64,000 nt of DNA from Alphaproteobacteria bacterium. GTDB taxonomy: Bacteria > Pseudomonadota > Alphaproteobacteria > Sphingomonadales > Kordiimonadaceae. The stretch is from the NCBI GenBank assembly GCA_006226495.1, contig SBGU01000054.1:1-64000 (forward strand), written 5' to 3'. Below the pieces are notes generated by a model. It worked only from the letters and a program-made list of their open reading frames with translations. It ran no database searches and was not told the origin of the DNA. The translations under genes were made by a program, and so were the position numbers. Position 1 is the stretch's first letter; each line of letters opens with the position of its first letter. Below, one piece after another: positions 54,329 through 62,743 of the stretch.

Positions 54329-55408
54329 TCAGCCCAGCACGGTACCGAAGAGCCGAAGCCAGTTGGCCCCCAACAGCTTTTCCATGTCGCCGGTTGAATA
54401 GCCGCGTTTTGCGAGCACGGGCAACAGGGTGCGGAAGCGTTCGGGCTCGTCCAGTTCCGGCACCCACGCCGGCCACTGCACGTCATAGCTGGGTTTATAG
54501 ACCTTCAGGCGCGGTTCGTACCAGTTTTCCCGCGTCGCCCAGCTTTTGATGCCGCGCACCGGGAAATCGGTCGCCAGGCCCACATGGTCGATGCCCATCA
54601 CCTTCACCGCATGGTCGATATGATCGGCATAGGTTTCGATGGTGGTGTCCGTGCCCGGATTTTTGCCAAGGAAATATCCAAGCGCCGCCATACCGGCCAC
54701 ACCGCCCGCGTCCGCAAGGGTCCTGAGCGCATGGTCGTCCTTGGCGCGCGGGTGGCCGGGACGCAGCGCTTCGCACATGGTGTGGGTGAAGGCGATGGGC
54801 TTTTTGGAAAGCCGGATCGCGTCCAGGGTCGTCTGTTTGCCGGAATGCGACACGTCCACCAGAATGCCCAGGTCGTTCATGCGGTCAACCACCGCGACCC
54901 CGAAGTCCGACAGGCCGGCATTGGTGCGTTCGGTGCTGCCATCGCCCACAAGGTTGCGGCTGTTGTAGGTAAGCTGGAAACAGCGTGCGCCCATGTCGTA
55001 AAGGATATCGACATTGTCGACATCACCCTCGAGCATGGTGGTGTTCTGGAAATTCATCATCACCGCCAGCTTGCCGGTCTGTTTTGCGGTCAGGAAATCG
55101 GCGGCTTTGAGCGCGAACATATAGCGCTCGCCTTCCGCCTGCACCCGGCGCTGCCATTCCAGCAGTTCATCTAGGGCGACCTTCAGGCTGGACCGGTTCA
55201 GGCTGGTGACAATGCCGGTGTAGCCGGACCGCACGACCGCCTTGTGTTCGTCCTCATCCCATTTATGCGCGAAGCTCAAGGTGTCGATGACGATGGATTT
55301 GTCATAAAGCGCATCCAGGTCGGTGCCGGCGGCGAAGGCGGCGGGTGCCACACCGGTTGCGGCGGCTGCGGCAGCCAGTTTCATTAAGTCGCGTCTGTCC
55401 AGGTCCAT
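54329..55408 (-). CDS. Peptidase M19 (membrane dipeptidase)-like protein, Tat-exported
   Basis: The start is ATG 55408 (359 aa). MDLDRRDLMKLAAAAAATGV is a twin-arginine signal, so export as a folded protein is expected. The M19 fold is seen in GILVDVSHSGKQT (His188), KPIAFTHTMCEALRPGHPRA (His209) and GIDHVGLATDFPVRG (Asp281). The first ligand pair of renal dipeptidase (HxD) reads DTLS at 42-45, and the bridging Glu position reads NFQNTT. The metal site is therefore incomplete or rebuilt, and dipeptidase activity is uncertain. Divergent from the nitrilase. Confidence 0.75.
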   Translation of the reverse strand: MDLDRRDLMKLAAAAAATGVAPAAFAAGTDLDALYDKSIVIDTLSFAHKWDEDEHKAVVRSGYTGIVTSLNRSSLKVALDELLEWQRRVQAEGERYMFALKAADFLTAKQTGKLAVMMNFQNTTMLEGDVDNVDILYDMGARCFQLTYNSRNLVGDGSTERTNAGLSDFGVAVVDRMNDLGILVDVSHSGKQTTLDAIRLSKKPIAFTHTMCEALRPGHPRAKDDHALRTLADAGGVAGMAALGYFLGKNPGTDTTIETYADHIDHAVKVMGIDHVGLATDFPVRGIKSWATRENWYEPRLKVYKPSYDVQWPAWVPELDEPERFRTLLPVLAKRGYSTGDMEKLLGANWLRLFGTVLG

Positions 55409-55508
55409 GCTTTCCCCCTTGCCGCCGGTGCGGCTTTTGGTCCTAACTGTCGCGGGCAGGGGCAGTGCTGTCAAGTCACGCACCCGGCACGACAAGGAGG
55501 AAAAACCA

Positions 55509-56447
55509 ATGACCGTGATCACCGGCGCCGTGGTGCAGGCAGGCACACCGCTTTTTGACAAAAAAGCCACCTTCGAGAAACTCGCGGACCTGATTGCTGA
55601 CGCTGGCGCCAAGGGCGCGCAGCTTGTGGTGCTGCCTGAAGCCTTTGTCGGCGGTTACCCCAAGGGTCTGGATTTTGGCGTGCGGCTGGGCTCCCGCTCC
55701 GACGAAGGGCGCGACATGTTCCGCCTTTATGCGGAACAGGCGATTCTGGTGCCGGGCCCGGATGTGGACACGATCGGCAAGATGGTCGCGAAGGCCGGCG
55801 TGCATCTGGTCGTGGGTGTGGTCGAACGCGACGGCGGCACGCTTTATTGCACGTCGCTGTATTTTGCGCCCGACGGCAGCTTGCTGGCCAAACACCGCAA
55901 GCTGATGCCCACGGCGCTTGAGCGCGTGGTCTGGGGTTTTGGCGACGGTTCGACCCTCGCGGCCCCAAAAACCGATATCGGCATCCTGGGCGGCGCCATC
56001 TGCTGGGAAAATTATATGCCGCAACTGCGCCTCGCCATGTATGGCAAGGGGGTCGAGTTTTACTGCGCCCCCACGGTGGATGACCGCGATGTCTGGCTGC
56101 CGACCATGCAGACCATCGCCCTTGAGGGCCGCTGTTTTGTGCTGAGCGCCTGCCAGTATATGGAACGCGGGTATGGCCCGGCCGATTACCACCCCATCCA
56201 GGGCGAAGCGCCGGACACGGTGCTGATCCGGGGCGGCAGTTGTATCGTCTCGCCCTTTGGCAAGGTGCTGGCGGCACCGGTATTCGGGCGCGAATGCATC
56301 CAGCTTGCCGAACTCGACAAAGCCGACATCCTGCGCGGCAAATACGATCTTGATGTCGTCGGCCATTATGGCCGGCCTGATATCTTTCGGCTCGAGGTCG
56401 ACGAACGGCCCAAGGCCAGCCTGGCGCCGCGGGGCACAGGCGAATAG
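55509..56447 (+). CDS. Nitrilase-family carbon-nitrogen hydrolase
   Basis: From ATG 55509 (AAGGAGG just upstream) the protein has 312 aa. Catalytic Glu44 (VVLPEAFVGGYPKG), Lys131 (HRKLMPTALERVVWGFGDG, with a second Glu138) and Cys165 (GGAICWENYMPQLR) form the full triad. The WENYMP and VWGFGDGS blocks place it in the true nitrilase/cyanide hydratase branch rather than among amidases. It should convert a nitrile to an acid and ammonia. It neighbours a nitronate monooxygenase; together they suggest use of small nitrogen compounds. Confidence 0.92.
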   Translation: MTVITGAVVQAGTPLFDKKATFEKLADLIADAGAKGAQLVVLPEAFVGGYPKGLDFGVRLGSRSDEGRDMFRLYAEQAILVPGPDVDTIGKMVAKAGVHLVVGVVERDGGTLYCTSLYFAPDGSLLAKHRKLMPTALERVVWGFGDGSTLAAPKTDIGILGGAICWENYMPQLRLAMYGKGVEFYCAPTVDDRDVWLPTMQTIALEGRCFVLSACQYMERGYGPADYHPIQGEAPDTVLIRGGSCIVSPFGKVLAAPVFGRECIQLAELDKADILRGKYDLDVVGHYGRPDIFRLEVDERPKASLAPRGTGE

Positions 56448-56456
56448 CCAAAAAAG

Positions 56457-56482
56457 AAAAGGCGGCACGGGGCCGCCTTTTT
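56457..56482. terminator. Bidirectional terminator between nitrilase and nitronate monooxygenase genes
   Basis: AAAAGGCGGC pairs with GCCGCCTTTT around ACGGG, with an A-rich left arm and T5 on the right; it serves the two convergent genes. Confidence 0.88.
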
Positions 56483-56504
56483 GCTGTTCTGTATATGCCT
56501 GCCT

Positions 56505-57485
56505 CTATTCGGCGGCTTTGGCGTATGTGCCGGCAAGGCGTTCCTTGGCGGCGAAATATTCGTCGGCCAGGCGGTCCACCAGCTTCGCAGCCGGCAGGAT
56601 TTCCTTCACGGCGCCGATGCCCTGGCCGCAGCCCCAGATGTCGCGCCATGCTTTTTTGGCTTCCGTACCGCCCGAGCCGAAATTCATCTTGGACGGGTCG
56701 CTTTCCGGCAGGTTCTTGGGGTCAAGGCCCGCTGCGACAATGGACGGCGCCAGATAGTTGCCATGGATGCCGGTGAACAGGTTCGAATAGACGATGTCGT
56801 CGGCGCCGCAATCGACAATCGCCTGCTTGTAGCGTTCGTCGGCATTGGCTTCCTTGGTGGCGATGAAGGCCGAACCGATATAACCGAAATCCGCGCCCAT
56901 GGCCTGGGCCGCCAGAACCGCACCACCGGTGGCGATGGAACCCGAAAGCGCGAGCGGGCCGTCGAACCATTCGCGAATTTCCTGAACGAGTGCGAAGGGC
57001 GACAGGGTGCCCGCGTGGCCACCGGCACCGGCGGCAACGGCGATCAGGCCGTCGGCACCTTTTTCGATGGCCTTTTTGGCGAAGCGGTTGTTGATGATGT
57101 CATGCAGCACCACACCGCCATAGGAATGGGCGGCGTCGTTGACTTCCTTCACGGCGCCCAGGGACGTGATGATTACCGGCACCTTGTATTTTACGCACAG
57201 TTCCATGTCGTGCATCAGGCGTTCATTCGATTTATGCACGATCTGGTTCACGGCGAAGGGCGCGGCAGGCTTGTCCGGGTTGGCCTGGTTATAGGCATCC
57301 AGTTCTTCAGTGATGCGTTTCAGCCATTGTTCGAGCACTTCGACCGGGCGGGCATTGAGCGCCGGGAACGAGCCGACAATGCCGGCCTTGCACTGGGCAA
57401 TCACCAGGTCGGGGTTCGAGATGATGAAAAGCGGCGACCCGATCACCGGGATACGCAGATGCTGGAATACGGACGGCAGCGCCAT
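56505..57485 (-). CDS. Nitronate monooxygenase (2-nitropropane dioxygenase family)
   Basis: A 326-aa TIM-barrel flavoprotein. IPVIGSPLFIISNPDLVIAQ, CKAGIVGSFPALNARPVEVL, the FMN-phosphate region GADGLIAVAAGAGGHAGTLS and ALSGSIATGGAVLAAQAMGA fit the family. It oxidises alkyl nitronates, such as propionate 3-nitronate, to carbonyl compounds and nitrite. It is convergent with the nitrilase; the pair might detoxify organic nitrogen compounds, which is inference from position. Confidence 0.92.
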   Translation of the reverse strand: MALPSVFQHLRIPVIGSPLFIISNPDLVIAQCKAGIVGSFPALNARPVEVLEQWLKRITEELDAYNQANPDKPAAPFAVNQIVHKSNERLMHDMELCVKYKVPVIITSLGAVKEVNDAAHSYGGVVLHDIINNRFAKKAIEKGADGLIAVAAGAGGHAGTLSPFALVQEIREWFDGPLALSGSIATGGAVLAAQAMGADFGYIGSAFIATKEANADERYKQAIVDCGADDIVYSNLFTGIHGNYLAPSIVAAGLDPKNLPESDPSKMNFGSGGTEAKKAWRDIWGCGQGIGAVKEILPAAKLVDRLADEYFAAKERLAGTYAKAAE

Positions 57486-57632
57486 GGATGTGCCTCTTGT
57501 GCTGTTTTGACCTTTGGGCCGATTGTCCCTGCAAAATATGTCAGGGGCAATCGGCCTTTCAAGAGAACATAGCGTGCCAGGCGCCCGCGTCCAGTATTTT
57601 AGACTGGTGCGTCCAGTATTTCCGCCGTGTGC

Positions 57633-58262
57633 CTACTGGGCGTAGCGGAAACGGGCCGCGAGGGCAGCCTTCATGGCGGCGTCGGCGAGCGCAGGGTCGC
57701 CGGTACCCATCAGGGATTCGGGCCGGTACTCAAGGCCCAGTTCCATCAGGGACGCGACAAAGTCGCCTTTGAGGAGGCGGGTCAGATAGATGCCCAGCTC
57801 AATGGCTGTGCCGGGGCCGGCTGCGGTGATCACATGGCCGTCCTGCAGGATGCGCTCGTCCGACACGGAAACCCCCATGCGGGCCAGTTCGGCGCGGGCC
57901 AGCCAGTTGGTGGTGGCTTTCCTGCCGTCCAGAAGCCCGGCACGGGCCAGGATCAAAGCGCCGGTGCAGATGCTGGCCACCGGTTTGGGCCCCGCCCCCA
58001 GGCGTTTCAGGAACGCGACCTCGGGGCTGTCGGCATCGCAGGCAATCTCACCTTCGCCGCCCGGCACCAGAATCAGGTCGGCCTGGTCGATGGCGCCGAA
58101 GGTGGCGGTGGGCACCAAAGGCACCCCGCCTTCCAGCATGATGGGCCCCAAGGTCCGTGCGGCATAGGTAACATTGCCGATGGCGGCCAGCGCCTGTGCG
58201 GGGCCGAAAATATCCAGCGGCGCGGCGCCGGGATAAACAAGAATGACGGTATCTGCTTTCAT
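57633..58262 (-). CDS. DJ-1/PfpI family protein, isocyanide hydratase-like, under a ZTP riboswitch
   Basis: The start is ATG 58262 (209 aa, MKADTVILVYPGAAPLDIFG), with AGGAGAT upstream. Residues Asp17, Cys99 and Thr100 (PVASICTGALILARAGLLDG) match the Asp-Cys-Thr set of Pseudomonas isocyanide hydratase, and KATTNW follows as in that enzyme. Its mRNA leader holds a complete ZTP riboswitch with terminator, so expression should rise when ZTP/ZMP builds up, that is, when 10-formyl-tetrahydrofolate is short. This suggests a link to folate or purine metabolism; the actual reaction is unknown. Confidence 0.88.
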   Translation of the reverse strand: MKADTVILVYPGAAPLDIFGPAQALAAIGNVTYAARTLGPIMLEGGVPLVPTATFGAIDQADLILVPGGEGEIACDADSPEVAFLKRLGAGPKPVASICTGALILARAGLLDGRKATTNWLARAELARMGVSVSDERILQDGHVITAAGPGTAIELGIYLTRLLKGDFVASLMELGLEYRPESLMGTGDPALADAAMKAALAARFRYAQ

Positions 58263-58305
58263 GGTCGATCTCCTGTGTTGGCGCATGGCCGTGCCATGTG
58301 CCCGA

Positions 58306-58348
58306 AAACAAAAACGCCCGGGCCCTTATTCGAAGGGTGGCCCAGGCG
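58306..58348 (-). terminator. Expression platform terminator of the ZTP riboswitch
   Basis: On the minus strand CGCCTGGGCC (58348-58339) pairs with GGCCCGGGCG (58324-58315) over ten positions (one G-U) and is followed by TTTTT. The 5' arm is itself the conserved 3' part of the aptamer, so ligand binding and termination exclude each other. Confidence 0.9.
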
Positions 58349-58430
58349 ATCGACCGACTAGATTTTACCTTGGCATGACGCGCTTCCCAGGGGTGCTCCC
58401 CTACTTTCGCCAGTTGCGCGCCACAGTGGC
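58339..58430 (-). promoter_or_regulatory. ZTP (pfl-motif) riboswitch aptamer
   Basis: Read on the minus strand: a P1 arm CGCGC, then AACTGGCG, an internal hairpin GGGG-AGCA-CCCC, GGGAAGCGCG closing P1, a linker of about 35 nt, and the 3' element TCGCCTGGGCC. These are the two conserved halves of the pfl motif (consensus around GACUGGCG, GGGAGC and CCGCCUGGGC) in the correct order and spacing. The terminator after it predicts an ON switch upon ZTP/ZMP binding. The gene controlled is the DJ-1/PfpI gene at 57633-58262. Confidence 0.92.
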
Positions 58431-58443
58431 CCAAGCAGGACCG

Positions 58444-58472
58444 ATTTTAGCGTGCGCGGCTCAAGCCGGCAA
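58444..58472 (-). promoter_or_regulatory. Promoter of the ZTP riboswitch transcript
   Basis: On the minus strand TTGCCG (58472-58467), a 17-nt spacer and TAAAAT (58449-58444) end about 15 nt before the aptamer, so the transcript would begin just before the P1 stem. Confidence 0.65.
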
Positions 58473-58496
58473 GCGCCGAGAGGCAGGCAACCCGAA

Positions 58497-59486
58497 TTAA
58501 GTGGTTGTGCCGAACTGGATGGCCACACGGTCCTGCGCCTGCATTTCCACGAAGGCGAGGCTGAAGCTGCCGCTGCTGCCGGGTGTCGGCACGATGGTCG
58601 GGCTTGCTGCCCAGTGCCCGCCATTCAGCCAACTGCCCACGGGGGTAACCGGGCCATCGATCAGTTTGCCGGTCATGTCGTATGTGGCAATGATGGGTAC
58701 ACCGGCGCTCGTGACCGCAAACAGGCACAGGTTGCCGCCGGCGACCGCAAGGTCGAATGCCCCGATGTCGAAGCCGCCAAGCAGCGGCACAGGGGTGCCA
58801 AGCTTGTTGTTATTGATATCGTAGTTTGCCAGGGACAGCGGCCCGGCAGGACCGCCGGACGGTGCGGTTTCCCCGCTGCCCGCCCCCTGATAGACCAGGG
58901 ACACAGTTGCGGGCAGCCCGGAACTTAGGTCGCCGATGATGCGACCGGCGGACACCGGGGCCGCAGATGTGCCGACAATACCCGAAACATGGGGTACCTG
59001 CTGGCCGTCCTGCGTCTGCAGGCCGATGAGCCCGAACTGATAGCCGCTGAAAATGGCCGATACAAACTGCTGGCTGGCCGCCTTGCTGCTTGAATTGAGC
59101 ATGAAATGCGGTCGCCGTGTGTCTTCGACCTTGTAGCTATACAGCGGCGCCAGTTTGCTGTCCTTGAACTCGGACACCGACAGGATATTCCAGCCGCCAC
59201 CAAACTGGCTTGCTGCAACCTGCAGGGGGGCGCTGCCGGAAGCGACAAGGTTCCATAGGGGCGGCACGGTCAGCAGGGTCGGGATTGCCAGGCTTTGCGG
59301 CAGGCTGGTGGTCGGTGCAGCCGGCGCATGCAGGCTCAGGGTTGCGGCAAAACCGCTGGCGGGATCGCTTGCCATATCAGGCCGCCCGAAACCCGCAACA
59401 TAAAGGCCGAGGTCGCCGCCGTTGGCGACAAGCTGGATGTCGCCTGTCGCTTCAATATCCTGCAGCTTTGAAATCTGGATATTCAT
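58497..59486 (-). CDS. Protein of unknown function in the PT-linker/transglutaminase operon
   Basis: A 329-aa protein, MNIQISKLQDIEATGDIQLV, rich in Gly, Ser and beta-type segments with recurring short strands (SLVYQGAGSG, LANYDINNNKLGTPVPLLGG, IATYDMTGKLIDGPVTPVGS). The repeats Y-D-x-(N/T)-x-x-K-L-x-(G/D) suggest a beta-propeller or solenoid, but this is an impression only. There is no signal peptide or membrane helix. It is the third gene of an operon, 40 bp after the transglutaminase-like gene. I do not recognise the family. Confidence 0.65.
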   Translation of the reverse strand: MNIQISKLQDIEATGDIQLVANGGDLGLYVAGFGRPDMASDPASGFAATLSLHAPAAPTTSLPQSLAIPTLLTVPPLWNLVASGSAPLQVAASQFGGGWNILSVSEFKDSKLAPLYSYKVEDTRRPHFMLNSSSKAASQQFVSAIFSGYQFGLIGLQTQDGQQVPHVSGIVGTSAAPVSAGRIIGDLSSGLPATVSLVYQGAGSGETAPSGGPAGPLSLANYDINNNKLGTPVPLLGGFDIGAFDLAVAGGNLCLFAVTSAGVPIIATYDMTGKLIDGPVTPVGSWLNGGHWAASPTIVPTPGSSGSFSLAFVEMQAQDRVAIQFGTTT

Positions 59487-59526
59487 TGCCTTTTTCCCTG
59501 TTCGCGCATGCGTTGCCGGTGGTGGA

Positions 59527-61590
59527 TCATTGCCAGAGGAACGTGCCGTCCGTCAGATCGCGGAAGGTAACCACCTTGTCGTTCGGGACGATGTTCGCGC
59601 CGGGTTTGGTCGCATAACCGGCCATTTCGCCATCCACCAGATTGTCGGTAAGCAAGCCGTCAGCCGAGGACGTGACCCACGTCTTCGGGTCAGCAGCCGT
59701 GGTGCCATAGGATGGGTCGTAATAGCTATTGTTCGTGGCGTCATAGACGATGAAATGATTGTTGAACCAGTTTGGCGACGCCGCATTGTTCTGCCCGTCC
59801 ACCACTTGTGCAGGGCTGGCCTCGCCCGGATATTCATGCGTGGCCGCGGTGTTGCTCATCGCCACAGAGGCATCGTAGGTCCAGTTCTTCACCAGAAACA
59901 CCTCCGCGTCCGGGTCCAGCCCGGTGTTGGTATCGACTGCAATCTTGTGGGCATTGCCGATGCCGTGCAGGGCCCACATGGTGATCAACAGGTCGGCCCA
60001 GGCACCACAGGCCACATTGCCTGCTTCGTTGGTGAAGACATTGCCACCTTCGTCCAGATCGATCTGGTCATTTACCTGTTGCGCAGGCACCGGCGCATTC
60101 GGATCATCATGTTCCAGCCAGTATCCGAGCAGGGTTTTGACCCCCGTGCCTTCCCGGTCCAGAAGCTGCATGCGCATGTTCGGGTTCACGCTGTCGGAAA
60201 AGGCACGGGCGACGGCGTCACGGACACCGGCCTGTGCCGTAGCACCTGCGGCGAAATCCAGCACTGCTTGGCACGAAATGGCCAGAAGCGAATCATAGGT
60301 GCAGACGGATTTGAGCACTGCACTGTTCAGGTCTGCATCCTCGACCGCTGCATCCCAAACCATCTCTGTTGTATAGACCGGCTTGGCGGCGGTCACATAC
60401 ACCGGGGTTTCGGTTACCGCGAGCGGTGCCCAGGTGCTATTGTCTGCGCTCAGTTCCCAGAAGATCCGGAGCGGATTGTTGATCATCACCTGGTCGGGCA
60501 CAAATTTGGCGAAGTCCAGATCGGGCAGGGCAACAGTGGCGCCTTTGGCCGTGCCGTTCGGCACCTTGAAAGTCACCCCCACCGTCTTACCAGCGATGGC
60601 GCCGGTCACCAGCGGGAAATAGGGCGTGGCTTGTACATAGATGGTGGTATCCTGGCCCGCTGCGTTCAGGAGCTTGAGGCCAGGTGCGGTCAGCTTCATT
60701 TTGCCGTTTGCAGCATAGCCCTGGGGCGCAGCCTTGGCCCCTTTGGTCCATGTGTCTGTGTAGAGGTTCTTGAGATGGGGGTCCTTTTCTTTGGTGACGA
60801 GGAAATGGTCGTCACCGGCAAAGGCGAAGGACTGCAGCTCCAGCTTCAGGGCACCGGCGCCTGCGCTTGTGGTCGGATTGACGACATTGATGCCCTTGCT
60901 CACGGCGCCCGTGCCGTCCCTGTCGCTTTTCAGTTGAACCATGGTGGTGACATCGCGGGTTTCATGCAATCGCAGGGCGCGCATGTTATCCATGGTGCCG
61001 ATGCTGGCCTGGTTGCCATATTTGTCGACCGTATAGAGGTTGATGGCTTTTGAGCCGACAATCAGCAAGGTGCGGGTCGCCGACCAGGACAGGTGGCTCC
61101 AGGCGGCGGCATTGTCGGGGGCCGTGGTTGCCTTGAAGGTGCAGTTGAAGTCTGTCGCCTTGTCGCCCACAAGGGGCTTCATCGACAGGGCATACCAGTC
61201 CGTGCCGTTCTTGTTGAAGGCATAGTGATTGTCCATCAGGGTCAGTGCGCTGATGGTGGGCAACAACAGCACCTTCACCACCGGATGCTCCAGCGACCGG
61301 GCCGTGCTGGCCTTGACCGATATCACCTGGCCGTAGGGCAGCACATTGGTGGCGTCGTCGGCCTTCAGGGTCAGGCTGCCGCCGGTTGTGGTGGTCACGA
61401 CCCCGGCCTTGTCGCAGGTCCAGGTCACGGTGCCGTCGTTGGTGGTGGCGGTCAGCACAATATCGGCGCCCGCGCCAAAGCTTGCGACCCAGACATCATC
61501 GCTGTTCTTGACCGCGCCGGTGACGGCAACACTGACCTTGTAGATGGCCTCCATCTCGATCAGGACTTCTTTTTTGCCGACTTCGCTCAT
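59527..61590 (-). CDS. Large Ig-like protein with C-terminal transglutaminase-like Cys-His-Asp site
   Basis: A 687-aa protein without a signal peptide. Residues 10-110 and 110-205 look like Ig-type beta domains (the second with AAWSHLSWSATRTLLIVG), followed by a beta-rich middle part. Residues about 460-670 are alpha/beta and carry NVACGAWADLLITMWALHGI (Cys528), NHFIVYDATNNSYYDPSYG (His612, Asp625). The spacing and surroundings equal the transglutaminase-core triad. It might cross-link or cleave proteins. It lies 15 bp after the PT-linker gene. The family as a whole is unknown to me. Confidence 0.65.
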   Translation of the reverse strand: MSEVGKKEVLIEMEAIYKVSVAVTGAVKNSDDVWVASFGAGADIVLTATTNDGTVTWTCDKAGVVTTTTGGSLTLKADDATNVLPYGQVISVKASTARSLEHPVVKVLLLPTISALTLMDNHYAFNKNGTDWYALSMKPLVGDKATDFNCTFKATTAPDNAAAWSHLSWSATRTLLIVGSKAINLYTVDKYGNQASIGTMDNMRALRLHETRDVTTMVQLKSDRDGTGAVSKGINVVNPTTSAGAGALKLELQSFAFAGDDHFLVTKEKDPHLKNLYTDTWTKGAKAAPQGYAANGKMKLTAPGLKLLNAAGQDTTIYVQATPYFPLVTGAIAGKTVGVTFKVPNGTAKGATVALPDLDFAKFVPDQVMINNPLRIFWELSADNSTWAPLAVTETPVYVTAAKPVYTTEMVWDAAVEDADLNSAVLKSVCTYDSLLAISCQAVLDFAAGATAQAGVRDAVARAFSDSVNPNMRMQLLDREGTGVKTLLGYWLEHDDPNAPVPAQQVNDQIDLDEGGNVFTNEAGNVACGAWADLLITMWALHGIGNAHKIAVDTNTGLDPDAEVFLVKNWTYDASVAMSNTAATHEYPGEASPAQVVDGQNNAASPNWFNNHFIVYDATNNSYYDPSYGTTAADPKTWVTSSADGLLTDNLVDGEMAGYATKPGANIVPNDKVVTFRDLTDGTFLWQ

Positions 61591-61605
61591 GCCGCGTCCG
61601 CTCCT

Positions 61606-62595
61606 TCAGCTTACTTTGATGGCGGCACTAACCGGCAGCGCCCCGCCTGAAACCGCATCGCTGTTGACCTGCCGGAAATTGGGTCGGTTCAACCCGTCGG
61701 TATTGCCGCCGGTCCAGGACAGGAAGGCGTAGGCCGCCATCGTGTCGGGCACGGTGACGGCCTGCACGCTGATCATGCCGTGGGTATTGGGGACCAAAGT
61801 CCAGCGACCGCTGCCATCCGTCGTGGCATTGGTCACCAGAAGCCGGTCGAGGCCCGGCACCACCGCCACCTGCGCCGACAGGCTTTTGCCAGCCAGGCTC
61901 GCGGTCACTGTCACCGGGCTGCCGGGTTTCGTCAGGGTATCCAGGGGCACCATGCGCTGGTTGGCGGCGCCTGAAAAATCGGCCTTGCCGCCCTGCCAAC
62001 TGATACCGGCCCAGGCCGCAGGCGTATTGGGTTCGGTCACCGCCAGCAGGCGCACGCTCTGGTCGGGGGCATAGAACTGGTAATACAGGCCGCTCTGGGT
62101 TTTTTCAGCGCCGCTGACCTCAAGGCCGGTCAGGCGTGCCGGGGCCGGGGATGGTGACGGCGTCGGTGTGGGGGGCGGCGTCGGGGTTGGCGTGGGTATG
62201 GCCATGGCATTCAGCACCGCGACCAGGTTTTCGGTGTCATGCTGCAGGCTGGTCAGATTCACATTGTTGGCTTTGGCCATCTGTGGGCTGATGGTCCGGT
62301 TCAGGCTCAACTGACCCATTTTTGTGATCTGCACATTCAGGCTCACGAGGTCGGCAACCGACGGCAGCACATCATGGTTGGCTTCATCCAGCAGCCCCTG
62401 CCGGTCGCTTTCCGAAAGCGCGGGTTTGGCATCGGCCGTCAACAGGTTCTGCTTGAACAGGTTCAGGGTGCCGATCATCTGTTGCAGGGTCGGTTTGCCA
62501 TTATAGTCGGGCCGCGCCTGGATATCGGCAACGACGGTCGGGATATCCTTCACGACCGCTGCGGACGCCTTCTGGAATTTCGGGTCTGTGGGCAT
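61606..62595 (-). CDS. Helical protein with PT-rich linker and Ig-like repeats, unknown function
   Basis: A 329-aa protein that opens the operon. Residues 1-130 are helical (FQKASAAVVKDIPTVVADIQ; SLQHDTENLVAVLNAMAI), 133-152 are a Pro/Thr/Ser linker (PTPTPTPPPTPTPSPSP), and 155-329 hold beta-type repeats with LTGLEVSGAEK, AAWAGISWQGG and AAYAFLSWTGG, also found in the 59527-61590 protein. No signal peptide is visible. It could be a scaffold or surface protein. It is divergent from the HTTM gene, 148 bp apart. Confidence 0.65.
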   Translation of the reverse strand: MPTDPKFQKASAAVVKDIPTVVADIQARPDYNGKPTLQQMIGTLNLFKQNLLTADAKPALSESDRQGLLDEANHDVLPSVADLVSLNVQITKMGQLSLNRTISPQMAKANNVNLTSLQHDTENLVAVLNAMAIPTPTPTPPPTPTPSPSPAPARLTGLEVSGAEKTQSGLYYQFYAPDQSVRLLAVTEPNTPAAWAGISWQGGKADFSGAANQRMVPLDTLTKPGSPVTVTASLAGKSLSAQVAVVPGLDRLLVTNATTDGSGRWTLVPNTHGMISVQAVTVPDTMAAYAFLSWTGGNTDGLNRPNFRQVNSDAVSGGALPVSAAIKVS

Positions 62596-62743
62596 GCCGA
62601 ACCTTTGTCCTCGCTGGTGGGGAAGTCTTGCTCAGCGACCAGACGCACGGGCGCGGGGGCTTGTGAACTGATGCCGGCGCTTGGGCTTTGCGTGCGGGTG
62701 CCGCACGTGATACGTCAGAACAGAGGTAGGGACAGGGACTTTT

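Noticed and set aside
59422-61053. A 543-codon plus-strand frame over the transglutaminase-like gene
   Set aside because: It also covers the end of the neighbouring gene and has shadow composition. The minus-strand frame has domain structure, ribosome sites and operon spacing.
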